DNA of 45,079 bases from Marivita sp. (GCF_020055635.1 NZ_JAIPUT010000035.1:1-45079); one strand, 5' to 3'. Counted from the first letter of the stretch, positions 33,079 through 42,369 are shown. Made by a program: numbers and translations. The notes: a model not told the origin generated them from the sequence alone.

Positions 33079-35433
33079 ATGCTTTTCGGACTGGATGGGG
33101 TCGAGGTCGGTCTGATCATCGTTTTCCTCACGCTCTTTGCGGGGATCATGACGGGGTTTCCGGTGGCCTTCGCCATCGCGGGGGCCGGGGTGATTTCGTT
33201 CGCGATCATCGCCGCGCTCGACTCGGCGGGTCTGCTGATCCATCAGGCGATCGACAGGGGGTCCGCCGAATTTTCGGCGCTTGTGGCCGAGGGCGTGGCG
33301 CGGGACGCCATATCCGTCTTCCGATACCCGGACTTGCCACGCATCGAGGAACCCGTGTTCCCCGGTGGCTGGGAACAGGCGATGGAACGCAACCTGTCCT
33401 TCATCGTCAACCGGATGAACGAACGCGTCATCGCCGGGCAATCCATCGAAACCCTGCTGGCGGTGCTAATGTTCGTCATGATGGGCATCGTTCTGGAACG
33501 GTCGCGCATCGCCGAAGACTTGCTGACCTCGATGGCGCGCGTGTTCGGTCCGCTGCCCGGCGGTCTGGCGGTGTCGATCGTCATCGTGGGCGCGTTCCTT
33601 GCGGCGTCGACCGGGATTGTCGGGGCAACTGTGGTGACAATGGGCCTGCTTGCCCTGCCGACGATGTTGCGCAACAACTATTCGCCGGAACTGGCGACGG
33701 GTGTGATCGCGGCATCGGGCACCCTTGGGCAGATTATCCCGCCCTCCATCGTGATCGTCCTGCTGGGCACCCTGGTTGGCGACCTTTACGCGACCGGCCA
33801 GGAAACCCGCGCGCAGCTTGCGGGCTGCAATGATGCGCTGACCTTCCTCGGCGAACCTGCGGTTCTTTCGGTGGGCACGCTGTTCCAGGCGGCGCTGCTG
33901 CCGGGCCTGTTCCTCGCGGCGCTTTATGCGCTTTACGCGTTCGGCTTTGCGCTTGTCCGTCCCAGCAGCGCGCCGCCGGTCCAGATGGCCGGCGACACCG
34001 GCGAGGTCGTCACCCGCAACGAGGCGCTGACATGGTATCTCGCGGCCCCGATCGCGCTGATCCTCGCGGTGATCCTGGGCGCAAGCTCCGGCCTGATCGG
34101 CAGCCAGACCATCAGCGTGTCGGACTATGCCGAGCGTGCCGAGGGCCCCGCGTTGCGGACCAACGTGTCCGAGCAATGCCAGGCTGCAATGATCGACCTG
34201 CACGGCCAGGAAGCCTGGGATGCCGCTGCAACTCAGCGGGCCGACATGGCGGCGGCCGGCCAGACTGGCGAAGTTGTCGAACGCACCGAGGAAGAGCTTG
34301 CGGCCGCGCGGGTCGCGGCACGTGACAATGCCGCGCCGATCGGGTCCGGCGTGGCCACCATCTTCACGCTTCTGGCGCTGACACTGATCATCGCGCGCGG
34401 CGTGTCTCCGTCCTCCAATCCGCTTCCATTGATGATCGGCGGGGCCGGTGTCGTGCTGGCTGTCCTGTTCGACATCCTCTTCATCTCTCCGCTGACCGGG
34501 GCGGGCGCCACCTTCATGATCCTCGCGATCCCGGCGATCCTGACCTTCTACGGGGTGCGCATCGCGATGGGGCGTCTGTCGCAGAACGAACTGCTGCGCG
34601 TCGTCTTCCCGCCGCTGGTCCTGATCGTCGCGGTTCTGGGCTCGATCCTGGGCGGGATCACCAATCCGACACCCGCCGCGGCGCTGGGGGCTGCGGGGGC
34701 CATCATGCTCGCCGCCTATCGCAAGCTGAAGGAAGAGGATGGCTGGTCCAAGATCATCATCTGGGCGTCGCTCGCGCTGGTCGTGATGATCCTGCTCGGG
34801 GTCAATTTCGACCTGCGTGTTACCCGCGCGGACATTCCGTTCCAGGATTGGGTGGCCTATGTGCTGGCGCAACTCGCCTATCACTTCGCCTTCTTCGGAT
34901 TGCTTTATGCGTGCTGGGTCTTGTTCCGAACGAACATCCTCGGGCCGGTGGTCCGGGAAACGGCCAAGGTGACATCGATGGTGTTCACCATCCTGATCGG
35001 CTCGCAGCTTCTGAACCTCGTGCTGATCTCGTTCGGCGGCGAGCATTACATCCAGCAGTTCCTGCGGTCGTTCGACAATGAGCTTGTCGTCTTCCTTGTG
35101 GTGATGCTGATCCTGTTCATCCTCGGCTTCGTTCTGGACTTCCTCGAGATCATCTACATCGTGGTGCCCATCGTCGGGCCGGTGATCTATGGCGGGACGC
35201 TCGACCCCGCCTGGGTGACGATCATGATCGCGATCAACCTGCAAACCTCGTTCCTGACGCCACCTTTCGGCTTTGCGCTGTTCTACCTGCGCGGCGTGGC
35301 CCCGAAAGAGGTCACCACTGGCCATATCTACCGCGGCGTCATTCCGTTCGTCGGCATCCAGGTCCTGGGTCTCGCGCTGCTCTGGCTGTTCCCGGGGATC
35401 GTGACCATCCTGCCGGATCTGCTCGCGAACTGA
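33079..35433 (+). CDS. dctM: TRAP transporter large permease subunit (DctM), enlarged
   Basis: 784 aa, nearly twice the typical ~430. Core DctM features are present: the opening GVEVGLIIVFLTLFAGIMTGFPVAFAIAGAG (cut by eye), MMGIVLERSRIAEDLL, AASTGIVGATVVTMGLLALPTML, SGTLGQIIPPSIVIVLLG, and the end FLTPPFGFALFYLRGVAP. Extra parts are a soluble insert at ~55-115, another at ~240-275, and ~330-560 with an Ala/Glu-rich loop (~345-420) plus additional helices. Lone cysteines sit in two inserts (~C248, ~C366). It transports the ligand delivered by DctP, driven by the Na+ gradient in this family. Confidence 0.92.
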   Translation: MLFGLDGVEVGLIIVFLTLFAGIMTGFPVAFAIAGAGVISFAIIAALDSAGLLIHQAIDRGSAEFSALVAEGVARDAISVFRYPDLPRIEEPVFPGGWEQAMERNLSFIVNRMNERVIAGQSIETLLAVLMFVMMGIVLERSRIAEDLLTSMARVFGPLPGGLAVSIVIVGAFLAASTGIVGATVVTMGLLALPTMLRNNYSPELATGVIAASGTLGQIIPPSIVIVLLGTLVGDLYATGQETRAQLAGCNDALTFLGEPAVLSVGTLFQAALLPGLFLAALYALYAFGFALVRPSSAPPVQMAGDTGEVVTRNEALTWYLAAPIALILAVILGASSGLIGSQTISVSDYAERAEGPALRTNVSEQCQAAMIDLHGQEAWDAAATQRADMAAAGQTGEVVERTEEELAAARVAARDNAAPIGSGVATIFTLLALTLIIARGVSPSSNPLPLMIGGAGVVLAVLFDILFISPLTGAGATFMILAIPAILTFYGVRIAMGRLSQNELLRVVFPPLVLIVAVLGSILGGITNPTPAAALGAAGAIMLAAYRKLKEEDGWSKIIIWASLALVVMILLGVNFDLRVTRADIPFQDWVAYVLAQLAYHFAFFGLLYACWVLFRTNILGPVVRETAKVTSMVFTILIGSQLLNLVLISFGGEHYIQQFLRSFDNELVVFLVVMLILFILGFVLDFLEIIYIVVPIVGPVIYGGTLDPAWVTIMIAINLQTSFLTPPFGFALFYLRGVAPKEVTTGHIYRGVIPFVGIQVLGLALLWLFPGIVTILPDLLAN

Positions 35434-35454
35434 CACCGGGCAAACGTCCATCAG

Positions 35455-35481
35455 AAGGCCGCCCCTGTGGGCGGCCTTTTT
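35455..35481. terminator. Rho-independent terminator after dctM, usable in both directions
   Basis: AAGGCCGCCC, loop CTGT, GGGCGGCCTT, then TTTTT. It lies 22 nt after the dctM stop and 40 nt from the end of the converging cupin gene, and the leading AA allows function on the other strand too. Confidence 0.88.
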
Positions 35482-35520
35482 GCATCGCGCCGAGGTCGAT
35501 CCACCCAAGGCCCGGTCGGC

Positions 35521-35907
35521 TCAATCCTCATTCGGATCAGCCTCTTCATCCGCCTTGGTGTCATGTTCGGTGCCCGGCTCATGCTCGGGAGGGCAATACG
35601 TCGTGTAGAGCCGCAACATCCCGGTGCCGGTATTGCGAAAATTGTGGAACTTGCCCGACGGCACGATCGCCACGTCTCCGGCCGAGATCTCCATCTCGTC
35701 ATCGCCGATCCTGGCCTTGCCCATGCCGTCGATGAAATAGAGCAGCTGGTCGTGGCCTTCGTGGGTCTCGCCCCCGATCTCGCCCCCTTCGGGAATCGCC
35801 ATCAGGACAAGCTGCGTGTTCTTCCCGGTCCAGATCACCTCGCGGAACTGGTCATTGCTGCGCGCCAGTTTGGCAATCGGCATCACAAGCGTGTCGCGTT
35901 CGGCCAT
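35521..35907 (-). CDS. Cupin-domain protein
   Basis: 128 aa single-domain cupin. Motif 1 reads GGEIGGETHEGHDQLLYFIDGMGKA with the metal-ligand pattern G-x5-H-x-H-x-E replaced in part (H-E-G-H-D-Q), and motif 2 is GDVAIVPSGKFHNFRN with the final His. The C-terminus is unusually acidic (EHDTKADEEADPNED). Such small cupins include mannose-6-phosphate-isomerase-like proteins; no substrate is evident. It is a single gene converging on the TRAP operon and starts ~90 nt from the bpt gene end. Confidence 0.82.
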   Translation of the reverse strand: MAERDTLVMPIAKLARSNDQFREVIWTGKNTQLVLMAIPEGGEIGGETHEGHDQLLYFIDGMGKARIGDDEMEISAGDVAIVPSGKFHNFRNTGTGMLRLYTTYCPPEHEPGTEHDTKADEEADPNED

Positions 35908-35994
35908 GCTGTATCTCTCCCCTGTCTGTGCGTCAGGGAAACGTGGCGCATCGCGTTCGGTTCCAGCGGATGCAGGGCGATCCGGTGCGACCGA

Positions 35995-36807
35995 TCAGGA
36001 CCGCAGATCGGGAAGCGAGATATTGGCAACCTGTTCGGCAATCGGATCGGTCGACAGCGGATGCGTGTCGGCGGAATAACTGTCCGGCTTGCGGAAGGGC
36101 TCCCAGCCGCCGTGACGGAACAGTTCGAGCCCCGAGAACGACGCCTTGTAGCCCATCTTCTGGCTGCCCGGCACCCAGTAGCCCAGGTACACATAGGGCA
36201 GCCCGGCCTCGCGTGCGATTTCCACGTGGTCGAGGATCATGTAGGTGCCAAGGCTCTGGGCCGGAACATGGGGCGAATAGAACGAGTAGACCATGCTCAG
36301 CCCGTCATCCAGCACATCGGTCAGGCACACCGCCTCGAGCGCACGTGTCGTCTCGTCGGTGTATTCGATCACCCGCGACCGGATCGGTGTCTCCTCGACC
36401 ATGGCGGCGAAATCGAACACGTCCATGTCGGCCATGCCGCCATCGGCATGGCGCGCGTCCAGGTAGGTCCGGAACAGGTCGTACTGGTCTTCGGTGGCCC
36501 AGGCGCTCGACGCGCGCCGCCGCAGGTGCCGGTTGCGCTTGATCGTGCGCCGCTGGCTGCGCGACGGGCGGAAATTCTCGACCGAGATCCGCGCCGACAG
36601 GCAAGCCGAGCAATCCGAACAGGACGGCCGGTACAGCACATTCTGCGATCGGCGAAACCCCTGTTTGGACAGGCTGTTGTTGAGCATGTCGGCAGCTTCG
36701 CCCTGAAGGGCGGTGAACAGCTTGCGCTCCATCCGGCCCGGAAGGTACGGACAGGGCTGTGGAGCCGTCACGTAAAACTGCGGCGCAAGTGGCAGCGAGT
36801 GGCGCAT
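35995..36807 (-). CDS. bpt: Aspartate/glutamate leucyltransferase (Bpt)
   Basis: 270 aa, the usual length for the ATE1-like bacterial transferase that adds leucine from Leu-tRNA to N-terminal Asp/Glu of proteins, feeding the N-end rule (ClpS-ClpAP) pathway. Landmarks: [16 protein letters not shown], the Cys pair [12 protein letters not shown] with [13 protein letters not shown], and the C-terminal [23 protein letters not shown] cut by eye, which is the catalytic signature. ATG at 36807. It is followed by no partner gene, and clpS is not in the window. Confidence 0.93.
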   Translation of the reverse strand: MRHSLPLAPQFYVTAPQPCPYLPGRMERKLFTALQGEAADMLNNSLSKQGFRRSQNVLYRPSCSDCSACLSARISVENFRPSRSQRRTIKRNRHLRRRASSAWATEDQYDLFRTYLDARHADGGMADMDVFDFAAMVEETPIRSRVIEYTDETTRALEAVCLTDVLDDGLSMVYSFYSPHVPAQSLGTYMILDHVEIAREAGLPYVYLGYWVPGSQKMGYKASFSGLELFRHGGWEPFRKPDSYSADTHPLSTDPIAEQVANISLPDLRS

Positions 36808-36883
36808 AAGTGTCTCTTAGTCGATATGGGTCGACCGTAGCCCAAGGCTCCGGATCAGCCAACCCCCCAGAAAAGGGGATCGC

Positions 36884-37465
36884 TCAGCGCTCCAGGATCA
36901 GCCGACCATTGTTGATTTCCAGCCGGGCAAAGCGGTTCAGGTACTCCATGCCCAGCAATGATTTGCTCATCTCACCCTCGTTCACGAAGGCGCGCACGCC
37001 CTGGTCGTGGAACGGCCCGACCGCGACATCGTCAAGCCGGACAGGCGCCGTGCGCACCGTGCCGTTGGCCGTCATCGCCTCGGAGTAGAAGATCATGTCA
37101 TCGTCGGTCAGCCCGACCCGTTGCGCGTCATCCTGCGTCAGCACCATCCCCGTGGCACCGGTATCGACAACAAAGCGCACCGGCGTGCCGTTGATGTCCA
37201 CCGTCAGGTAGTAATGTCCATCCGGACCGCGCGGCACCTCGATGCGGCCGGCATCTTCCATCACAAGCTGTTGCGGCTGAACCGTCTGCCGGATGTCGCC
37301 CCAAAGACCCGCGGCGGCGATGACGCCCAGAAAGATCAGACCCCAGACCGCGCCGTGCTGCAATGTCTTGTTCAGGCTTTGACGGTTCTGCACGAAGAAC
37401 CAGAACACGAGCACGGCGCCCAGAAGCACCAGGTAGGCCAGGTTCCCGTAATCCATCGCAGACAT
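36884..37465 (-). CDS. Membrane-anchored retropepsin-like aspartic protease (TIGR02281 type)
   Basis: 193 aa. Two N-terminal helices (LAYLVLLGAVLVFWFFV, GLIFLGVIAAAGLWG) are followed by a periplasmic retropepsin domain with FVVDTGATGMVLTQDDA (catalytic Asp in DTGA) and the late hydrophobic SLLGMEYLNRF. A single-domain protein like this must dimerise for activity. The ATG at 37465 is preferred; 37456 or 37495 are alternatives. It belongs to a minus-strand group with bpt and marC, but the 60-80 nt gaps leave operon status open. Confidence 0.85.
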   Translation of the reverse strand: MSAMDYGNLAYLVLLGAVLVFWFFVQNRQSLNKTLQHGAVWGLIFLGVIAAAGLWGDIRQTVQPQQLVMEDAGRIEVPRGPDGHYYLTVDINGTPVRFVVDTGATGMVLTQDDAQRVGLTDDDMIFYSEAMTANGTVRTAPVRLDDVAVGPFHDQGVRAFVNEGEMSKSLLGMEYLNRFARLEINNGRLILER

Positions 37466-37535
37466 CTTCGTACCCCGCACCGATTGCTTGGCCATGAATG
37501 TAGGTTGGCCCGGTCCGGATGTGTAGGGCCGCGTC

Positions 37536-38159
37536 CTAGTTGCCCAGCGCCAGTCCAAAGCCCTGGATGCCGTCAAGCACGAATTGCACCGACAGCGCGG
37601 CCAGCAGCATTCCCAGCAGTCGCGTGACAACCACGATCCCGGTCTTGCCCAGCGCCCGCTCGATCGGCGACGCGCTCAGGAACAGCAGGAAGACGATGGC
37701 CAGAACGCCCAGCATGACGCCGAGAACCGACGCCATGCCCACGCTGCCCTCGGCCTGGCCCACCAGCAGGATGATCGACGCGATCGCGCCCGGTCCGGCA
37801 ATCAGCGGAATCGCAATGGGAAACACCGACGGGTCGGGCACGTCATCCAGATCGGCCTGGTCCTCGCGCCGCTTGCTGCGCCGTTCGAACAGCATGTCGA
37901 GCGCGGTGAGAAACAGCAGGATGCCCCCGGCAATCCGGAACGCGGGCATCGAGATCCCGATGAAGCCCAGAACCTGCTCGCCGAGGAACGCGAAGAGAAA
38001 CAGCAGCCCGGCGGCGATCACCGTCGCCCGTATCGCGATCGCGCGCCGCTGCTGCGCGGTCATGCCCGGTGTCAGGGCGATGAAGATCGGCGTCAGCCCG
38101 ATCGGGTCGATCACCACGAACAGCGTCACGAAGGCGGATATGAGGAAAGCGGGATCCAT
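37536..38159 (-). CDS. MarC-family integral membrane protein
   Basis: 207 aa with six hydrophobic helices, for example FLISAFVTLFVVIDPIGLTPIF, IFPIAIPLIAGPGAI-like IAIPLIAGPGAIASIILLVG, and VVTRLLGMLLAALSVQFVLDGI. The DPIG and IAGPGAI motifs define the UPF0056/MarC family. Earlier links to multiple antibiotic resistance were withdrawn for E. coli MarC, so transport function is unknown. ATG at 38159, 64 nt after the ABC-F gene end on the same strand. Confidence 0.93.
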   Translation of the reverse strand: MDPAFLISAFVTLFVVIDPIGLTPIFIALTPGMTAQQRRAIAIRATVIAAGLLFLFAFLGEQVLGFIGISMPAFRIAGGILLFLTALDMLFERRSKRREDQADLDDVPDPSVFPIAIPLIAGPGAIASIILLVGQAEGSVGMASVLGVMLGVLAIVFLLFLSASPIERALGKTGIVVVTRLLGMLLAALSVQFVLDGIQGFGLALGN

Positions 38160-38223
38160 GCACGATCAGCTACCCTCCGCGCGAAGGGCTGGCAACCCCG
38201 CAGGCCTCGCGGCCGCGCCGGGG

Positions 38224-40077
38224 TCAGGGCGCTTCTGCCGTCTCCAGCTTTTCCAGCGCCTTCTCCCACAGCGCCTCGGCGCGGTGCAGCCCTTCCATGA
38301 CCTCGGCGTATTTCTTGTTCCATGTCGCAAGCTCACCCTTGCGCGCGGTCTCGTAGAGCGCCGGGTCGGCCAGCTTCTTGGCCAGCGTCTCGCGCATCGC
38401 CTCGATCTTCTCGACGCGCGCCTCGCATTTGCGCAGCTCGGCCTTGAGCGCCAGAACCGTGTCGCGGTCGGGCCGGGCAGGGCGCGCGGGCTTGGGCTTT
38501 TCGGCCTTCGCGGGCTTGTCCGAGGCCAGCAGCATGGCGCGGTAATCATCCAGGTCGTCCTCGTAGGGCATGACATGGCCGTCCTTCACCAGCCACAGCC
38601 GGTCCGCCACCATCGACAGCAGGTGCATGTCGTGGCTCACCAGGATGACCGCGCCGGAATAGGCGGTCAGCGCCTCGACCAGCGCCTCGCGGCTCTCGAT
38701 GTCAAGGTGGTTGGTGGGTTCGTCGAGGATCAGCAGATGCGGTGCGTCCAGTGTCGCCAGCAGCAGCGACAGCCGCGCCTTTTGCCCCCCCGACAGCTTG
38801 CCCACCACGGTCTCCGCCTGCGCCGCCATCAACCCGAACCCCGCCAGCCGCGCCCGGTGCCGGGTCGGCATCTCGTGCGGTCGCGCGCGGCGCAGATGCT
38901 CCAGCGGCGTCTCGTCGACATGCAGCTCGTCGACCTGGTGCTGGGCAAAGAACCCGATCCGCAGCTTCGACGACCGGGTGATCCGTCCCGCCATCAGCGG
39001 CAACCTGTCCGACAGGAGCTTGGCCAGCGTCGACTTGCCCTGGCCGTTCTTGCCCAGAAGCGCGATCCGGTCGTCCTGGTCGATCCGCAGGTCCAGGTTG
39101 CGCAGCACCTCCGTGTCGCCATAGCCCGTCACACCGTTCTCGACGCGGATGATCGGTGGCGACAGCTCGTCGGGCTGCGGAAAGGTGAAGACCCGCTTGG
39201 CGATCTCCTCCGGCGCGCTGACCATGTCCATCCGCTCGATCATCTTGAGCCGCGATTGCGCCTGCTTGGCCTTGCTCGCCTTTGCACGGAACCGGTCGAC
39301 AAAGCTCTGCAGGTGGGCCACGCGCGCCTGCTGCTTCTTGGCCACCGCCGCCGCCTGCGCCCGCCGTTCCGCGCGCTGCCGCGCGAACTGGTCATAGGGG
39401 CCCTGGTAGTAGGTCAGCTGCCGGTCTTCCAGGTGCAGGATGGCGCCGACAGCCCGGTTCAGCAAGCCCCGGTCGTGGCTGATCACGATCACCGTGTAGG
39501 GGTATCTCGCCAGATAGCTTTCCAGCCACAGCGCGCCTTCAAGGTCGAGATAGTTGGTCGGCTCGTCGAGCAGCAACAGGTCGGGCTGGGCAAACAGCAC
39601 CCCCGCCAAGGCCACCCGCATCCGCCAGCCACCCGAAAAGGCCGAACAGGGCATCAGCTGCTCGGCGTCGTCGAACCCCAACCCCTTGAGGATCGACGCC
39701 GCCCGCGCCTCGGCGGACCAGGCGTCGATATCCGCCAGCCGGGTCTGAACTTCCGCAATCCGCGCGCCGTCGGTCGCGGTCTCCGCCTCGGCCATCAGCG
39801 CCGCGCGCTCGGTATCGGCCTCCAGCACCGTGTCGAGCAACGACACGTCCGATCCGGGCACCTCCTGGCTCACGCCACCGACCCGCGCCCCGCGCGGCAC
39901 CGAGATCGCGCCGCCCTCCAGCGCCAGTTCGCCCCGGATCAGGCGAAACAACGTGGTCTTGCCCGCCCCGTTCGGGCCGACAAGGCCCACCTTGTGCCCG
40001 TCCGGAATGACCGCCGTGGCGCCCTCGAACAAGGGACGCCCGTCAACCGCATAGGTGATATCTTCGATCTTCAACAT
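38224..40077 (-). CDS. ABC-F family ATPase (Uup/YheS type)
   Basis: 617 aa soluble protein with two ATP-binding cassettes and no membrane segment, acting on ribosomes in this family. Cassette 1: Walker [12 protein letters not shown], signature [13 protein letters not shown], Walker [15 protein letters not shown]. Between them is the P-site-tRNA-interaction-like linker ([20 protein letters not shown]). Cassette 2: [39 protein letters not shown]-terminal coiled coil of ~70 residues ([20 protein letters not shown]) resembles Uup, which binds DNA or ribosomes. ATG at 40077. A three-hairpin array separates it from divergent ndk. Confidence 0.93.
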   Translation of the reverse strand: MLKIEDITYAVDGRPLFEGATAVIPDGHKVGLVGPNGAGKTTLFRLIRGELALEGGAISVPRGARVGGVSQEVPGSDVSLLDTVLEADTERAALMAEAETATDGARIAEVQTRLADIDAWSAEARAASILKGLGFDDAEQLMPCSAFSGGWRMRVALAGVLFAQPDLLLLDEPTNYLDLEGALWLESYLARYPYTVIVISHDRGLLNRAVGAILHLEDRQLTYYQGPYDQFARQRAERRAQAAAVAKKQQARVAHLQSFVDRFRAKASKAKQAQSRLKMIERMDMVSAPEEIAKRVFTFPQPDELSPPIIRVENGVTGYGDTEVLRNLDLRIDQDDRIALLGKNGQGKSTLAKLLSDRLPLMAGRITRSSKLRIGFFAQHQVDELHVDETPLEHLRRARPHEMPTRHRARLAGFGLMAAQAETVVGKLSGGQKARLSLLLATLDAPHLLILDEPTNHLDIESREALVEALTAYSGAVILVSHDMHLLSMVADRLWLVKDGHVMPYEDDLDDYRAMLLASDKPAKAEKPKPARPARPDRDTVLALKAELRKCEARVEKIEAMRETLAKKLADPALYETARKGELATWNKKYAEVMEGLHRAEALWEKALEKLETAEAP

Positions 40078-40151
40078 GGCACGCCCCTTACCAACGCCGG
40101 ACAGAACAGGCCAGCGCCCATCTCTTCTCCGGTTCAGAAATATCCCGGGAG

Positions 40152-40215
40152 TTTGAGGGCAGAGCCCTCAAATCCCTGCGCAGCAGGGATAGGAAAGCCC
40201 TTCCAAGGGCTTTCC
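40152..40215. repeat. Array of three tandem non-identical hairpins
   Basis: H1 40152-40172: TTTGAGGGC, loop AGA. H2 40172-40190: ATCCCTGC, loop GCA. H3 40192-40215: GGAAAGCCCTT, loop CC. All stems are perfect (9, 8 and 11 bp) and start exactly 20 nt apart. They lie between divergent ABC-F and ndk genes, so neither gene can use them as a 3' terminator. Same design as the arrays at 12314-12408 and 20998-21043. Confidence 0.85.
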
Positions 40216-40277
40216 AACGTGAAACCTCCATGCTAACCGGCGCTCCAAACACACACCCAACTCACGGAGCGACCAGC

Positions 40278-40700
40278 ATGGCCCTCGAACGTACCTTCTC
40301 GATCATCAAACCCGACGCCACCCGCCGCAACCTGACCGGCAAGATCAACGCCAAGTTCGAAGAGGCAGGTCTGCGCATCGTCGCGCAAAAGCGCATCCAC
40401 CTGACCAAGGCACAGGCCGGCAAATTCTACGCCGTGCATTCCGAACGTCCGTTCTACGACGAGCTGTGCGAATTCATGGCGTCCGAACCGGTTGTCGTTC
40501 AGGTGCTCGAAGGTGAAAACGCCATCGCCAAGAACCGCGAAGTCATGGGTGCCACCAACCCCGCAGACGCGGCCCCCGGCACCATCCGCGCCGAGTTTGC
40601 CGAATCCGTGGGTGAAAACTCGGTCCACGGCTCCGACGCACCGGAAACGGCGGCAGAAGAAATCGCCTTCTTCTTCTCGGGTCTCGAACTGGTCGGCTGA
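40278..40700 (+). CDS. ndk: Nucleoside diphosphate kinase
   Basis: 140 aa enzyme transferring phosphate from ATP to NDPs through a phospho-histidine. Landmarks: [49 protein letters not shown] and the active-site His in [16 protein letters not shown] at 40278, with ACGGAGCGACC upstream. A REP-like element and a strong terminator follow. Confidence 0.97.
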   Translation: MALERTFSIIKPDATRRNLTGKINAKFEEAGLRIVAQKRIHLTKAQAGKFYAVHSERPFYDELCEFMASEPVVVQVLEGENAIAKNREVMGATNPADAAPGTIRAEFAESVGENSVHGSDAPETAAEEIAFFFSGLELVG

Positions 40701-40703
40701 CCC

Positions 40704-40727
40704 GTAGGGTGCGTGGTCACACGCACC
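40704..40727 (+). repeat. GTAG-headed REP-like hairpin
   Basis: GTAG (40704-40707) directly precedes the perfect stem GGTGCGTG, loop GTCA, CACGCACC. A GTAG tetranucleotide 5' of a palindrome is the hallmark of REP elements mobilised by RAYT (TnpA-REP) transposases. It starts 4 nt after the ndk stop. A second such element is at 44968-44989. No RAYT gene is in the window. Confidence 0.6.
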
Positions 40728-40740
40728 GCTCTTGCCAGCA

Positions 40741-40771
40741 AGGCCGGGCATCTGCCCGGCCTATCTTTTTT
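40741..40771 (+). terminator. Rho-independent terminator of ndk
   Basis: AGGCCGGGC, loop ATCT, GCCCGGCCT, then ATCTTTTTT. The 3' arm and T-run contain the stop codon and last codons of the converging TfoX-C gene. Confidence 0.9.
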
Positions 40772-41099
40772 GCCCGACCCCGATCTCGTCCAGAAATCGC
40801 TCGATCCCCGAAGGCACCCCGTCGACACGCTCCGCGACCTCGGCCTTGATCGCATCGAACCGGACCCGCAGCGCGGTCTTCTCAGAACCTGTGCAGTCGT
40901 TCCAGGGCCGACCCTGCAAGCCCATCACCAATACAAAATAGCCGATGAAATGCGGCCGCATCCCCGAAAGCAAAAGCCGCCGGTAGGCTTCGTCCGCGCC
41001 GATCTCGCGCAAAGCCTCTGCCGACCCGATCCCCGCCTTGGCGCAGGCTGCGTCCATCGCGGGTCCGAGGTTGCGGATCGACGAAACCGGTTCTGCCAT
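40761..41099 (-). CDS. TfoX C-terminal-domain protein
   Basis: 112 aa. The start VSSIRNLGPAMDAACAKAGIGSAEALREIGADEAYRRLL (read in pieces) is the helix-hairpin-helix-like TfoX_C domain found at the end of the competence regulator Sxy/TfoX, here as a stand-alone protein without the N-terminal domain. The C-terminal half is family-specific. The ATG at 41099 overlaps the aminotransferase stop by one base (TGATG), so the two are co-translated. Role unknown; competence regulation is not implied by this domain alone. Confidence 0.8.
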   Translation of the reverse strand: MAEPVSSIRNLGPAMDAACAKAGIGSAEALREIGADEAYRRLLLSGMRPHFIGYFVLVMGLQGRPWNDCTGSEKTALRVRFDAIKAEVAERVDGVPSGIERFLDEIGVGQKR

Positions 41100-42280
41100 C
41101 ACGCCGCCTTGGCCAACCCGCCCGCAAAGGCGCACAGGGTGCGCAACGCCACCTCGAACCGGCTGTCCTCCAGCGTCATCGCCACGCGGACATGCCCGGC
41201 GGCAGACTGACCAAAGCTTTCCCCCGGCATGACCGCGATGCGATGCGCGTCGAGCAAGGCATTGGCGAAGCCCTCACCATTCATCCCGGTGCCGCGCACG
41301 TCCAGCATCACGTACATCGCGCCCTGCGCCGGGATCATCCGCACCACCTGCTGCGCCGCGAGAACCCGTTCAGCGATGGCCCGCCGCCGCCGGAACGGCT
41401 CTGCCACGCGCCGCTCCAGATCGGCCCCGGCGCGCAATCCGAAAAGCGCGGCGTCCTGGATATAGCCCGGCACCCCGTAGGTGGTGTTGGTCGCCAGATC
41501 GACAAGACAGGTGATGGCGTCCTCTGGCCCGACGATCCAGCCGATCCGGCTGCCGGTCATGGCGTGGCTTTTCGACATCGACCCGATCACCAGCGTGCGC
41601 TCGGCCATGCCGGGCAGGGCGCGGGGGCTCAGATGGGCGCCCTCCCAGACCTGGCTGTCATAGACCTCGTCCGAGATCAGCCACATGTCCCTTGCGGTCA
41701 CCACGTCCGCGATCTCCTGCAACGTGGCGCGCGGATAGACCGCACCGGTGGGGTTGTTCGGCGTGTTGATCAGAAGAGATGCGGCGCCTTCGCTGGCGGC
41801 CTCCAAAGCACTCCGTTCGGGCAGGAACCCCTGCGCCGACCGTGTCGCCACCGCGCGCGGCACCGCGCCCGCGGACCGCACCAGCCCGGGATAGGTCGCG
41901 TAATAGGGATCGACATGAAGCGCCACATCGCCGGGCGCGCACACTGCCATATGGGCCGCGAACAGCCCCGCCTGTCCGCCGGGTGTGATCAGCACGTTCT
42001 CGCGGCGCGTCGGCACACCTGACCGCGCCTGCACCCTTGCTGCAACTTCATCGCGTAACGCACTGATTCCCGGAACGATCGCATAGCCGGTATGGCCGCC
42101 CCTGGCGCTGTCATACATCGCGCGCAGGATCGACGGGTCGGTGCCGATGTCATGCTCGCCGATGGTCAGTTCGGTCACCGGCACACCTGCCTCGACCATG
42201 GCGCGGGCCCGGTAGAAAACATCCCACCCGTCCGATCCGTCGCCGTTGAGCGTGGTGATGCGCTGTGAAAGTGCTGGCAT
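41099..42280 (-). CDS. PLP-dependent class I/II aminotransferase
   Basis: 393 aa. Motifs: ELTIGEHDIGTDPSIL, TPGGQAGLFAAH, INTPNNPTGAVYP, the Asp/Tyr of LISDEVYDSQVW, the PLP lysine in GSMSKSHAMTGSRIGW, and the C-terminal Arg in GHVRVAMTLED. The ATG at 42280 is set by GGAGGTCTCC just upstream. It is distinct from the aminotransferase at 14599; overall it resembles the aspartate/alanine (AspC-like) group. A one-base overlap couples it to the TfoX-C gene. Confidence 0.88.
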   Translation of the reverse strand: MPALSQRITTLNGDGSDGWDVFYRARAMVEAGVPVTELTIGEHDIGTDPSILRAMYDSARGGHTGYAIVPGISALRDEVAARVQARSGVPTRRENVLITPGGQAGLFAAHMAVCAPGDVALHVDPYYATYPGLVRSAGAVPRAVATRSAQGFLPERSALEAASEGAASLLINTPNNPTGAVYPRATLQEIADVVTARDMWLISDEVYDSQVWEGAHLSPRALPGMAERTLVIGSMSKSHAMTGSRIGWIVGPEDAITCLVDLATNTTYGVPGYIQDAALFGLRAGADLERRVAEPFRRRRAIAERVLAAQQVVRMIPAQGAMYVMLDVRGTGMNGEGFANALLDAHRIAVMPGESFGQSAAGHVRVAMTLEDSRFEVALRTLCAFAGGLAKAA

Positions 42281-42346
42281 GGAGACCTCCGAAACGTCTG
42301 CCCCCTTCTGCCCAGTCCTCGGGGCAAGGTCCAGTGCCCGCGCCCC

Positions 42347-42369
42347 TTGAACCTCTCCGCGCAAGAGGT
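42347..42369 (+). promoter_or_regulatory. Dyad overlapping -35 of the CDF gene, MerR-type operator candidate
   Basis: TTGAAC (42347-42352) overlaps the left arm of ACCTCT-N7-AGAGGT (42351-42369). Metal-responsive MerR-family regulators (CueR, ZntR) bind such a dyad placed just downstream of the -35 box. No clear -10 is seen at the expected 19-nt spacing and no merR gene is near, so this is tentative. Confidence 0.35.

Noticed and set aside
37540-40236. A continuous 898-codon open frame on the plus strand opposite marC and the ABC-F gene
   Set aside because: It mirrors two well-supported minus-strand genes, has no recognisable domain and is rich in Arg/Pro/Gln runs typical of antisense frames in GC-rich DNA.
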